Assembly (NCBI GenBank): GCA_017524405.1
Contig: JAFWSJ010000002.1
Span: forward strand, 18,533 to 82,532
From: Candidatus Saccharimonadota bacterium
Lineage (GTDB): Bacteria > Patescibacteriota > Saccharimonadia > Saccharimonadales > Saccharimonadaceae
DNA: 64,000 bases
Direction: 5' to 3'
Shown here: positions 50,081 to 58,607 of the stretch, piece by piece
Layout of the letters: each line of letters opens with the position of its first letter
Position numbering within the stretch: the stretch's first letter is position 1
Translations under genes and position numbers: made by a program
The notes under the pieces: generated by a model
The model's input: the letters and a program-made list of their open reading frames with translations, nothing else
What the model was told of the DNA's origin: nothing
Databases searched by the model: none

Positions 50081-50733
50081 TATTCTCCCTTCAATTTCTC
50101 GGGATAGATAATCCCGTTTTCTTTAAGCTCTTCAATTATCTTCCGGACATTGGCATTAGTCGGCGAAACGCCCTGCTTCTTTAGCTGCTTTGCGATTTCG
50201 CGGCCGAGGCCAGATTCTTCTTCAGAATAAACGCAGCCGCAGTATTTCTGCATATAGAGGCCGGCGGCACGAGCTTCATCTTGCCCTTCGCGCCAACCTT
50301 CGCGGAAGTCGCGATATAAAAACTCTACGCCATATTCTTTTGCCATCGCCTGCATGATTTGAGCGATTTTATCGTGCTTCTGGTAAATACTGTAGAGCAA
50401 GGTGGTCGTAATGGTATCGTAGCCGTTTGCCTTGGCGTATTCGAAGGCCTTACGGAAGCGCTTCGGGTAGCAATAGTCTTCGCAGCGCGTATCGAGACGC
50501 TTTGGGTCGACTTGGCAAATGAATTCATCGAGGCCGTAGGCGTCCTCGAGGACGAGCTCAACTTCTTTCTGCTTCGCATACTCTTTTAGGCAGTCGCGAC
50601 GCGCCTTATATTCGGAATATGGGTGAATATTCGGATTGTACCAAAATAGAGTCGGCTCAATGCCTTCTTTTCGCAAAGACTTAATGCAATAGACGCTGCA
50701 CGGAGCGCAGCAAGTATGGAGCAATAACTTCAT
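50080..50733 (-). CDS. queH: Epoxyqueuosine reductase QueH
   Basis: 217 residues of the DUF208/QueH family, which converts epoxyqueuosine to queuosine in tRNA, the last step of the pathway. The N-terminal HTCCAPCS (residues 6-13), a central RCEDYC and the C-terminal YCGCVYSEEE are the Cys motifs that bind the iron-sulfur cluster and metal in this family. The rest of the queuosine pathway is not in the window, so precursor salvage from another cell is possible. TATAAT at 50740-50745 (minus) lies 6 nt from ATG 50733, so the mRNA is leaderless. Confidence 0.92.
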   Translation of the reverse strand: MKLLLHTCCAPCSVYCIKSLRKEGIEPTLFWYNPNIHPYSEYKARRDCLKEYAKQKEVELVLEDAYGLDEFICQVDPKRLDTRCEDYCYPKRFRKAFEYAKANGYDTITTTLLYSIYQKHDKIAQIMQAMAKEYGVEFLYRDFREGWREGQDEARAAGLYMQKYCGCVYSEEESGLGREIAKQLKKQGVSPTNANVRKIIEELKENGIIYPEKLKGE

Positions 50734-50750
50734 GCCCTTATTATATCTTA

Positions 50751-51182
50751 TTAAGCGGCATAGGCGATATTGCGAGCAATGGCCTGCTCTTCGAGGCGCT
50801 CGGCGCGAGCGGCATCATCAATCGCAGAGTTGACGGAGTGCTTGACGCGGGCAGCCTCCTCGGCCTTCTTGCCATCATTCCAGCGCTCGAGCGAGCCGAC
50901 TAGATAGCCGGTAATACGGCGGAGGCGTTCGAATTGGGCGCCAAAATATTGAGCATGATCGTCGTAGTATTTCTTCGCGGCGGCCTCGTCGCTACGGACG
51001 AGGAGCTGAGTGCCGAGCTCGACAAGGCGGCTCACGTGAAGGTTCTCGTAGTTATCGAGAGTCTTAAGACCAGCCTCGATGTCCTTAGTCTCGACCTTCG
51101 CATAACTATTTAGAGATTTTTTGAAACGGTCTAGGTCGAAGACCGTTTTATCGCTTGGTTCAAAATAAACTATGTTTTTCAT
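50751..51182 (-). CDS. NrdR-regulated protein with NrdD C-terminal (glycyl-radical-like) motif, 143 aa
   Basis: Not an annotated family I know, but two clues agree. First, two NrdR boxes lie in its promoter. Second, residues about 87-115 read RRITGYLVGSLERWNDGKKA and then E-E-A-A-R, matching the R-[VI]-x-G-Y-x5-6-W-N-x-G-K-x-x-E-x3-R pattern I know from the C-terminal glycyl-radical region of class III (anaerobic) ribonucleotide reductase NrdD. The first 80 residues are helical and end in a segment (LVELGTQLLVRSDEAAAKKY) reminiscent of the end of an ATP-cone. No catalytic barrel or Cys pair is present. It may be a stand-alone spare glycyl-radical domain, as GrcA/YfiD is for pyruvate formate-lyase, or a small RNR accessory. 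The promoter gives a leaderless mRNA. Confidence 0.5.
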   Translation of the reverse strand: MKNIVYFEPSDKTVFDLDRFKKSLNSYAKVETKDIEAGLKTLDNYENLHVSRLVELGTQLLVRSDEAAAKKYYDDHAQYFGAQFERLRRITGYLVGSLERWNDGKKAEEAARVKHSVNSAIDDAARAERLEEQAIARNIAYAA

Positions 51183-51188
51183 AATTTA

Positions 51189-51217
51189 ATCATAAGCGCT
51201 ATATATAGTGTAGTCAA
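51189..51217 (-). promoter_or_regulatory. Leaderless promoter of the NrdR-regulated gene
   Basis: On the minus strand TTGACT (51217-51212), a 17-nt spacer, TATGAT (51194-51189). The expected start of transcription is the A of ATG 51182. Confidence 0.75.
51196..51211 (-). promoter_or_regulatory. NrdR box, proximal
   Basis: ACACTATATATAGCGC on the minus strand matches the NrdR consensus ACACwATATATwGTGT in all but the last few bases. It fills the spacer between -35 and -10, where a bound repressor would block RNA polymerase. Confidence 0.8.
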
Positions 51218-51227
51218 TAGTATTTTT

Positions 51228-51243
51228 ACGCTATATCTAGTGT
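51228..51243 (-). promoter_or_regulatory. NrdR box, distal
   Basis: ACACTAGATATAGCGT, exactly 32 bp (three helical turns) upstream of the proximal box, the spacing usual for paired NrdR sites. Confidence 0.8.
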
Positions 51244-51255
51244 TTGTTGTAAATA

Positions 51256-53193
51256 TTACAACGCTAACTTCTTAGCCATCTGGCGGCGGATGCCAATAAC
51301 TACGAGAACAACTAGGCTGACGCCAAATAGCGTGAAGTAATCTTCGATATCATCATTCGTGCGCGGCGAGTCGGAAGACTTCTCAGGCTCAGTGGATTCC
51401 TCTTTCTTGTCTGGAGTTGGGGCTGGTGCCGGAGTTGGCTCTGGATCCGGAGTTGGAGTCGGAGTCGGCGTAGGGGTCGGAGTTGGCTCTGGTGCGCTAG
51501 CGGCGCGGAACACTACCCACACGAAGGTATCGTCGTCTGGCGCCACATAAGTATCGCCTGCCTCCTCTACTGGGTTGCCCAAGGAGTTCGCGACGGAAAT
51601 ATCCGCTAGCTCATAGCCCTCGTCTGGTGTAGCGTCAATAGAAACTGGTTCGCCTGCAAGAGTCTCGCTGACAGACAGCGAGGCGTTGCCGTTCTTGAAG
51701 TATACGAGTTGAGCGCGGCGGATAGGATAAACCGCATAGCCATCATCGCCCTCAACGATTGATCCGTAGCCGTCCGCAACGAAATCTGCTACATCGTGAG
51801 TATAAAGGCCGCCGGTAATGAATTTTTCGATATCCTCGCTAACGATGTCCTTATCGCTAGTAGATTCGAATCGCGTTTCAGAGCAACTATTGCCGATATG
51901 GCCTTCAATCGTCTGAGTAAATTCGGGTGCGTTGCCCTGCGGATTAGTCTCCGAGAATGGAACGGCAGCATGGAAGATGCCGCCACAAATGTTTATACTA
52001 ATCGGCTGTTTAGTATTATGCTGAGCGACTGCAATTGCCGCACCATCGGTGGTCGTACCGCTATCATTTAGCCGGACACGATAATTGTCGCCGCCAACGA
52101 ATACGCCGCCGGAAATATTGAGCGTGCCAGCACGAATTTCGATAGCAGTCGTGCCGCTGATTAGATTGCCGCCAGTAATAGTAGTGACGCCATTGATATG
52201 CGGAATATACATCGCATGGCTATCGGACGTAATCGTACCGCCGTTAATGGTAATTTTTGCATTAATACTCGTGTTTGGGCTTTCCGCAGTGGAGCCGTTT
52301 GTCATGACTGCGGCGTCGGTAGATTCGATCAGACCGTCGTTCATGATAAATTCCGAATTCCTGAAGAGCGTGATGCCAGTGCCGCCACGCGAATCCTCGG
52401 TAACAGGCTTAATGGCAGAAATCTTGCCACCATTCATCGTAAACTTGGCTCCCGAATCGGCAAGTGTAACCGCTTGGTCGTCAGAGTCCGTCTTGATGAC
52501 GCCGTCGTTGAGCTCAAAAGTAGAATTCTTGCCCTCTACGACCGCAATTCTTTTTGCCGAATAAACAGTACCGCCATTCATATAGACGTCGCCAAGGTTA
52601 CAGATGGCCGCAGTCTGGGCCTCGATAGTGCCGCCATTCACCGTGAGTGTCGAGCCGGCATAGTTATAGACGGCGACATAGTCCTTGTCATCTTTTAGCG
52701 CGACAATATCGCCGCCGTTAATAGTAGCAGAACTGCCGTTATAAACTAGCACGGCGACAGAAGTGTCCGTAGATGCGATTATAGTTCCGGATTCGACAGT
52801 GAGATTGCCAAGGTAGACACTGTCATCCGAGTTCTTGCCGCCAACCTGGACCGTGGAGCTAGTATTGTAGCCAAGGACGTATCCAGCACCAGACTCGGAA
52901 CTGTCCTTAATAATAACGTCCCCTTTAGCATGGAGATAGCTATCTGCTCCTACCTCAAGTTTGTGACCGTTGAGATCGAGCGTATAAACACTTTGCGTTC
53001 CGTTAAATGTAATTTTTCTATTAGCTAGCGTGATGTCATTCTCTAGAAGATAATAGCCTGGCGCACCGACAAGATTGTCTGCAGTAGTGACGTGTATGAC
53101 ATCTGCAGCAGAAGCGGTTTTCGTCGTAGCGGCAAAAAGAATCGAAAAAGACAATAGAATCAAAGCCAGGATCTTCTTTTTACCTCTAAACAT
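51256..53193 (-). CDS. Wall-linked beta-helix surface protein, 645 aa
   Basis: A signal peptide (about 1-30, ending KTASA) is followed by about 420 residues of a repeating pattern such as ATINGGDIVALKDD and LTVNGGTIEAQTAA. These are the short Gly-Gly rungs of a right-handed parallel beta-helix. A bacterial InlB-B-like repeat (PDEGYELADISVANSLGN) and a Thr-Pro linker come next, then SPRTND, a hydrophobic segment and a basic end. That tail resembles those of the three LRR proteins. It is probably a carbohydrate-binding or adhesive surface protein. Its -10 region is GCTTATGCTAAAAT, sharing the GCTTATGC block of the LRR promoters. Confidence 0.82.
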   Translation of the reverse strand: MFRGKKKILALILLSFSILFAATTKTASAADVIHVTTADNLVGAPGYYLLENDITLANRKITFNGTQSVYTLDLNGHKLEVGADSYLHAKGDVIIKDSSESGAGYVLGYNTSSTVQVGGKNSDDSVYLGNLTVESGTIIASTDTSVAVLVYNGSSATINGGDIVALKDDKDYVAVYNYAGSTLTVNGGTIEAQTAAICNLGDVYMNGGTVYSAKRIAVVEGKNSTFELNDGVIKTDSDDQAVTLADSGAKFTMNGGKISAIKPVTEDSRGGTGITLFRNSEFIMNDGLIESTDAAVMTNGSTAESPNTSINAKITINGGTITSDSHAMYIPHINGVTTITGGNLISGTTAIEIRAGTLNISGGVFVGGDNYRVRLNDSGTTTDGAAIAVAQHNTKQPISINICGGIFHAAVPFSETNPQGNAPEFTQTIEGHIGNSCSETRFESTSDKDIVSEDIEKFITGGLYTHDVADFVADGYGSIVEGDDGYAVYPIRRAQLVYFKNGNASLSVSETLAGEPVSIDATPDEGYELADISVANSLGNPVEEAGDTYVAPDDDTFVWVVFRAASAPEPTPTPTPTPTPTPDPEPTPAPAPTPDKKEESTEPEKSSDSPRTNDDIEDYFTLFGVSLVVLVVIGIRRQMAKKLAL

Positions 53194-53213
53194 ATAAAAA
53201 CCTGTCTATATAT

Positions 53214-53227
53214 ATTTTAGCATAAGC
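53214..53227 (-). promoter_or_regulatory. -10 region of the beta-helix surface protein gene
   Basis: GCTTATGC directly followed by TAAAAT on the minus strand, about 20 nt before ATG 53193. No good -35 box is seen. Confidence 0.6.
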
Positions 53228-53304
53228 GAGCAAAAAATTAGTGCTTATTTGCCATAAAAATATGAGAGATTTTTGACAAATTGTAAAACCTTGCAAAAAA
53301 GTAC

Positions 53305-53333
53305 TTGCAAATGTATTTCGCTTATGCTATAAG
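53305..53333 (+). promoter_or_regulatory. Promoter of LRR protein 3
   Basis: TTGCAA, a 17-nt spacer ending GCTTATGC, then TATAAG. The 18 bases AAAAAGTACTTGCAAATG around its -35 also occur before LRR gene 2. Confidence 0.75.
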
Positions 53334-53388
53334 TGGTAGTATATAAGGTCAGTTAAAACAAATACGGCACACCAACAAGGGAGGTTTT

Positions 53389-56300
53389 ATGGGTCATACT
53401 CATAATAAAGTTTTACGCATATCTGCGGCATCATTGCTGGCAGGTATTGGCTGTCTCGCGCTAGCGCAGCCTAGCTATGCAGCAACAGAGGGGACATTCA
53501 ACGATAATAGCGGTACAACCTGGAAATACAGCTACAATACCGACGGAGACGATCCGGTTTTGACGATCGGTTTCAAGACCGTCGCAGATGCAACCAACAC
53601 CGTATTTTCAATTCCTTCCCTGACCGAGGTAAAAGGAAAACTGAGCTCCCTTTCAAACATCAATTCAATTGACACATATTACATCCGAAACCTGACCACG
53701 GATAGCGAAGCAAGTGCCGCAGTCGCTCCGATTCTTACGAAGGTCGATATGACCAATGCCGCGAAGGTCCAAATTGCCGACCTCGCCCCTCTCTTCAAGA
53801 ACTCCCAGAACACCGAAATTGAGCTCGTATTTGGCGATGACATGGTCATCGGTAACCCAACCGATATCCAGGCAAAAATTGACTCCAATAGCGTCTGGTA
53901 TGATCCAACCTCTAGCTCAAACAAGCCTGGCCTATTCGAAAACTTGAAAGTCAATCTAACGAATCTCAATAAAGTTAAGTACATCGGCTGGCGCGCATTC
54001 ATGGGCGCGACACTCAACGATGAAGACCGCGATATCACGATTGGCAGCAACCAATCGACTGGTGGCTACGCATTCGCAAATTCCAACATCAATAGCCTCA
54101 CAATCAACGCGGCCGAAATCCAGGAGGGTATCTGCTGGCACTGTCTAGACCTTACCAGCCTTTCGTTCGGCGATAATGCAAGAACCATTTATGGCCGCGC
54201 GTTCCAGGGCGATACGAACCTCAAACAAACCCTCGATACTAATAAACTTACCGAGATTGGTCGCTACGCGTTTGAAGGTTCTGGCCTTACCGGCTTAACG
54301 ATTCGAAGCGATCTCGCATTAATCAAGGAGAACGTCTTCGAAAATACGCATCTCGGTTCCCTAGATTTTACCGGCTCGCATGCCACCCTTGGCAACGAGT
54401 CGTTCAAGAATGCTGGCATTAATACTATCGACTTCGGCCAGACTCTTTCGAAGATTCGCAACGTTGTCTTCGTAGATAACAATATCCACGAGGTCACCTT
54501 ACCGAAGTCCATCGAAGAGCTTGGTGTCGGTATCTTCATGAGGAACCCACTCAGAAGAATGACAATCAACTTCGATCTTTGGGACTTGGGCAGCGAATAC
54601 AGTAAATGGCGCGGTGGCGCAATAGCGCGCGTGTTATTTGGTTGCGCCAACGCCGTCAACTCGCACTGCGAGTCTCTGTCGACAGACGATTCAATGATTA
54701 ATTTGAGACACCTCACGATTAACCCAGCGAAGGATTATAATCCTAACCTTATGGACCAATACACTGGCGCTGCAGCAGACATTCCGGACTGGTTGCTTAA
54801 TAACGCAACAAACATCATTCCGCGCCAATTCTTCGCGGACCTAGATAGCCTGGATACACTTACTATCGGCGAAGGCTTCCAGTATATCGGCGAGCAAGCA
54901 TTCATGCGAGGCTATGCGAACCAATTAGGGGAGAGCCAGAACTATTGCCCGGGCTATGCCGGTAGCTGTAATTACTACAACTGGGAGGCGGGCCGAAAAA
55001 ACGTCAAGCTCACTATTCCAGATTCCGTCATTTCCATCGGCCCTAGAGCGTTCATGTGGTTCTCAAACAACCCGAATTTCACCATCAAGAAACTCCCTTC
55101 TAATCTCGAATACGTTGGCTACCAGGCATTCTATGTCAACGCTGGTACTATCAAGGATTTGAACACGAAGAAGCTCCGTTACCTTGGTAGCCGCGCCTTC
55201 GCGGTCGGTATAAATGTCAATAAAATCTACCTCGGCGATTCGCTCGAATACATGGGCAAAGAAGTGTTTGCCGGCAACTCTGGTTATACAGACCTCACCA
55301 TCGACACCGATATCTATGACGGAAGATTGACGATGAGCAGTGATTCCGGTAGCGGCGACTTCCGCTCACAGTTCGGCATGTGGATTACCAACAAATACCT
55401 AGACAGAGGCTACTACCCTGAAGACTTCAATTTCAACGAATACCGTCCAGCGGAGTGGAACTCGGTCACTGGCTACAAGCGTCACTACAAGAGTCTCAAA
55501 TTCACTAATAAATCCACAACCGCACCAACCGACTATAGCAGCTTCCTCGTTGGTGCCTATTGGGACACCGTCGATTTAGGAGATGCAGCATGGGAAACTA
55601 TACCAAGTACGTCTATGCAGTTCGTAAAAGCTAAGAAAGTTATCCTCCCAAGTGGCCTAAAAACGATTGATAGTAATGCATTCGTAGCAGCTCAGATCGA
55701 GGAAGAATTAGTTCTTCCAGATACGCTTACGACAATCATGCCGAATGCATTCATGTCGAATGCGAATGGCGAGAAGATCGGCAGCGTGAAGATTACTTCC
55801 CTTCCACAGTCACTCGTGGACATTGGCGCGCTCGCCTTCTATCAGCAGGATCGCGTTGCAGTCGACGTGAACAACCCAAATCTCAGGAGATTGGACTACG
55901 GCGCGTTCTATGGTACTAGCGTCCGCAATGTCGTGCTCAACCAAGGTCTCGAGCTATTCAGCGCAGATGTGTTCTTCAATGTGCCAACGCTCAAGAATTT
56001 CACGATTGATGTTAACTTGTACAATTCGACAGTCTTCCCGTACGATTCAGGCTATTACACGTCATTCGCTTGGGTCTTCAACAACACAAAGAACGTCAAT
56101 TTCGGAACAATCAAGCTCACCGCTAACGCAGGCATGCCATGCGGCGGCTTCGGCAACTGCCAGGCAGAAGCAGCAGCTGCAGGCGACGTCTGTAAAGACC
56201 AAGAAAACAACGTAATTGATTGCGACAGAAAGAACGCATACTTCTACGGCATCAACGCTCGCAGAATCGACCTTAGCGAATTGCAAGGCATGACTGAGGT

Positions 56301-58185
56301 CCCAACCTCAATGTTCCAAAACACAACGGTCGGTGAGATTATCCTTCCGGAAACGATCACGGAGATTGGCGAAGACGCCTTCTTCCAGGCAAAGTTTGGT
56401 AGAGTTAATCTCCCAGACACCATCACTAGGATTGACGATGAAGCCTTCCAGTGGGCAATCGGTAGCGTCGATAACTTCGTCCCAGCAGGCGTAGAAACTA
56501 TCGGCCGCTCCGCATTCTTCGGCGCTGACCTTAACGACGATCTCTATATCCCAGCAGGCGTCCAAAGCATCGGCGTAGATGCCTTCAACGCAGGTGACGC
56601 AGACGTCTACTACGACACGGTTTCGATCGAAGGTAATATTGACGAAAGAATCACTAATAACCAGCTTGTCCACCAGATGCTCTGGGGTTCCGACATTCAC
56701 ACGCTCATCATCCACTCCTCTACGCTCCCAACCGTACCTGGCGAGGGCAATTCCCAACAGTTCTGGAATATGCCGATGGAAGAAGTAGTCATTACCGCTC
56801 TGCCAGAAATCCCAAACAACGCATTCGAATCGAACCAGTTCCTTAAGATGGTCGTGATGCGCCGCGATGACGCGCTCCGCGCGATCGGCGATCAAGCCTT
56901 CGTTGACTGCGAGAACCTCCACGTGATCAAGTTCGCGGATAGCCTCGCAAACGAGACCGTCACGCTTGGCCTAGAGTCCTTCAAGAATACCGGCTTCGAA
57001 ACGATTGGCAATAAGGATGCTCAATTCGAGCTCGACGCAGCTAAGTTCGTAGCGCGCCCAGGCGTCTTCACGAACATGCAGAAGCTCAAGTCTGTCTATG
57101 TCCCAGAAAACCTCAACGATGGCGTAATTCCAACGGGCACCTTCGCGAACAGCCCAGAGCTCGAAGAGGTCGCAATTGCTCCAGGCGTAACTCTTGTTGA
57201 AGATATGGCATTCGACAGCGACAACAAGCTCAAACGCATCATCTTCTGGGGCGATACGGATATCGAAGATAGCTCATTGGCCGCTTCAGTCATCCCAGCC
57301 ACGACAAACATCTACGCCTACACTGGCGCAAAGGCCGAAACATTTGCAAACGGCCGCACCGGCGAAGGTAAGTTCTATCCACTCGACGAAGTTCTCTATA
57401 TTACTACCGACAAGTTCCGCATCACTCTACCAACCGACGAAGACTTCAACGGCGACGTCAAAGTCTACGCACTCCGCCGCGACGGCATCGTGATGGAATC
57501 CGACAACTGGAGCGAGTACGAGGGCATCGCCTTCCCGCGCGCAGACAAAGACCTCTACTTCATGCATGAAGCTGCAACAGTCGAATCTGATCCAGCAGCC
57601 GGTACAGTCTTTGAAACACCAATCTCCGTCGACAATCTCGACTTTACGAGCCAGAACTTCACAAATATTAGCTACGAAGTTGGCGCTGCTGACGAAAACG
57701 GTGATCGCTATACCACGATTAGCTATACCGACGGAATTACCGGGAAGGTCGTGACGACCTCCATCCAGCTCCGCTCTCCAATCATTCCTAGCGCCGCCAA
57801 GACTCTAGCTGCCGCTCCTCGCAGGCTAATGGCAGCCGCTCCTGCAGCCGGCGCAACCGATACCGATAGCTCCAGCAATGCGGGCGACACTTCGACCGAC
57901 AACATCGAATACGGTCGCGGCGACGACGAAGCCATCGAGTACGGCCGCGGCGACGACGAAGTAACTGATACGAGCGAAGGCGCATCTGCCGAAACTACGT
58001 CGACTGAAACAGTCGCCACTACTACCGGACAAACCGAAAAGGCCACGACGTCTACTGACCAAAAAGCCGAAGAAAACGGCAACCCGAAGACCAGCGATAC
58101 GATTCTCGGATACGTCGCACTCTTCGGCTCCTGCTCTCTCTTCGCAGGCGCAGCAGTTGCAATCATTCGCCGCAACAGACGTTAA
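53389..58185 (+). CDS. Giant BspA-like leucine-rich-repeat surface protein 3 (1598 aa)
   Basis: GGGAGG lies 5 nt before ATG 53389. A signal peptide (about 1-31, ending QPSYAA) precedes many LRR_5 units of the type IGRYAFEGSGLTGLTI. Near the C-terminus are a low-complexity Ala/Ser/Thr region, a tandem IEYGRGDDE repeat (two copies, about 1505-1525), then NPKTSD, a hydrophobic segment and RRNRR. The tail is again sortase-signal-like but comes without the Pro/Glu linker of LRR 1 and 2. It is homologous to the other two throughout but clearly more distant, with its own signal peptide and leader. A role as an adhesin is likely. The RGD in the repeat could be chance or an integrin-type motif. Confidence 0.88.
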   Translation: MGHTHNKVLRISAASLLAGIGCLALAQPSYAATEGTFNDNSGTTWKYSYNTDGDDPVLTIGFKTVADATNTVFSIPSLTEVKGKLSSLSNINSIDTYYIRNLTTDSEASAAVAPILTKVDMTNAAKVQIADLAPLFKNSQNTEIELVFGDDMVIGNPTDIQAKIDSNSVWYDPTSSSNKPGLFENLKVNLTNLNKVKYIGWRAFMGATLNDEDRDITIGSNQSTGGYAFANSNINSLTINAAEIQEGICWHCLDLTSLSFGDNARTIYGRAFQGDTNLKQTLDTNKLTEIGRYAFEGSGLTGLTIRSDLALIKENVFENTHLGSLDFTGSHATLGNESFKNAGINTIDFGQTLSKIRNVVFVDNNIHEVTLPKSIEELGVGIFMRNPLRRMTINFDLWDLGSEYSKWRGGAIARVLFGCANAVNSHCESLSTDDSMINLRHLTINPAKDYNPNLMDQYTGAAADIPDWLLNNATNIIPRQFFADLDSLDTLTIGEGFQYIGEQAFMRGYANQLGESQNYCPGYAGSCNYYNWEAGRKNVKLTIPDSVISIGPRAFMWFSNNPNFTIKKLPSNLEYVGYQAFYVNAGTIKDLNTKKLRYLGSRAFAVGINVNKIYLGDSLEYMGKEVFAGNSGYTDLTIDTDIYDGRLTMSSDSGSGDFRSQFGMWITNKYLDRGYYPEDFNFNEYRPAEWNSVTGYKRHYKSLKFTNKSTTAPTDYSSFLVGAYWDTVDLGDAAWETIPSTSMQFVKAKKVILPSGLKTIDSNAFVAAQIEEELVLPDTLTTIMPNAFMSNANGEKIGSVKITSLPQSLVDIGALAFYQQDRVAVDVNNPNLRRLDYGAFYGTSVRNVVLNQGLELFSADVFFNVPTLKNFTIDVNLYNSTVFPYDSGYYTSFAWVFNNTKNVNFGTIKLTANAGMPCGGFGNCQAEAAAAGDVCKDQENNVIDCDRKNAYFYGINARRIDLSELQGMTEVPTSMFQNTTVGEIILPETITEIGEDAFFQAKFGRVNLPDTITRIDDEAFQWAIGSVDNFVPAGVETIGRSAFFGADLNDDLYIPAGVQSIGVDAFNAGDADVYYDTVSIEGNIDERITNNQLVHQMLWGSDIHTLIIHSSTLPTVPGEGNSQQFWNMPMEEVVITALPEIPNNAFESNQFLKMVVMRRDDALRAIGDQAFVDCENLHVIKFADSLANETVTLGLESFKNTGFETIGNKDAQFELDAAKFVARPGVFTNMQKLKSVYVPENLNDGVIPTGTFANSPELEEVAIAPGVTLVEDMAFDSDNKLKRIIFWGDTDIEDSSLAASVIPATTNIYAYTGAKAETFANGRTGEGKFYPLDEVLYITTDKFRITLPTDEDFNGDVKVYALRRDGIVMESDNWSEYEGIAFPRADKDLYFMHEAATVESDPAAGTVFETPISVDNLDFTSQNFTNISYEVGAADENGDRYTTISYTDGITGKVVTTSIQLRSPIIPSAAKTLAAAPRRLMAAAPAAGATDTDSSSNAGDTSTDNIEYGRGDDEAIEYGRGDDEVTDTSEGASAETTSTETVATTTGQTEKATTSTDQKAEENGNPKTSDTILGYVALFGSCSLFAGAAVAIIRRNRR

Positions 58186-58191
58186 AAACCG

Positions 58192-58219
58192 AAACCTCCC
58201 CCTCGCCGGGGAGGTTTTT
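58192..58219 (+). terminator. Terminator of LRR gene 3
   Basis: CCTCCCC and GGGGAGG form a 7-bp GC-rich stem extended by AAA/TTT and followed by T5. Confidence 0.95.
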
Positions 58220-58246
58220 GTTGCAATAATGTATAATTGAACTAAG

Positions 58247-58606
58247 ATGAAAATTATTGAGAAGAAATGCCCAAATTGTGGCGGAAATCTAGATTTTAAA
58301 GTTGGCGAGCGCGACGTGAAATGCGAGAGCTGCCGCCGTAAATTCGCGGTCGAGTACGATACCAATATCTCCGACCTGAGCGAGAAAGCGATGGATGCGC
58401 TGAAAGCTGCAGATGTTAGCTTGCGCCCAGTCCGCAGAATGTTTATTGCGATCTTTTGCGTCTTCTTCCTAATCGCAGCGGTTGGCATTACTATCTTGAT
58501 AATCGCGATGGTTGATAGCCGCAATAAGTTCAATGAGCGAGTCAAAGAATCTCAACAAGAATTCGAAAAGACCACGCAACAAATGTTAGAAAGTGTAGGA
58601 AAGTAG
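58247..58606 (+). CDS. Zinc-ribbon membrane protein, 119 aa
   Basis: An N-terminal zinc ribbon (CPNCGG at about 8-13 and CESCRR at about 27-32) is followed by a helical linker, one hydrophobic segment (about 63-87) and a charged, probably coiled-coil tail. It should be membrane-bound with the ribbon in the cytosol. Function unknown; such proteins often act as small sensors or scaffolds. TATAAT ends 9 nt before the ATG (nearly leaderless). The flavodoxin gene starts 2 nt after its stop. Confidence 0.75.
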   Translation: MKIIEKKCPNCGGNLDFKVGERDVKCESCRRKFAVEYDTNISDLSEKAMDALKAADVSLRPVRRMFIAIFCVFFLIAAVGITILIIAMVDSRNKFNERVKESQQEFEKTTQQMLESVGK

Positions 58607-58607
58607 T

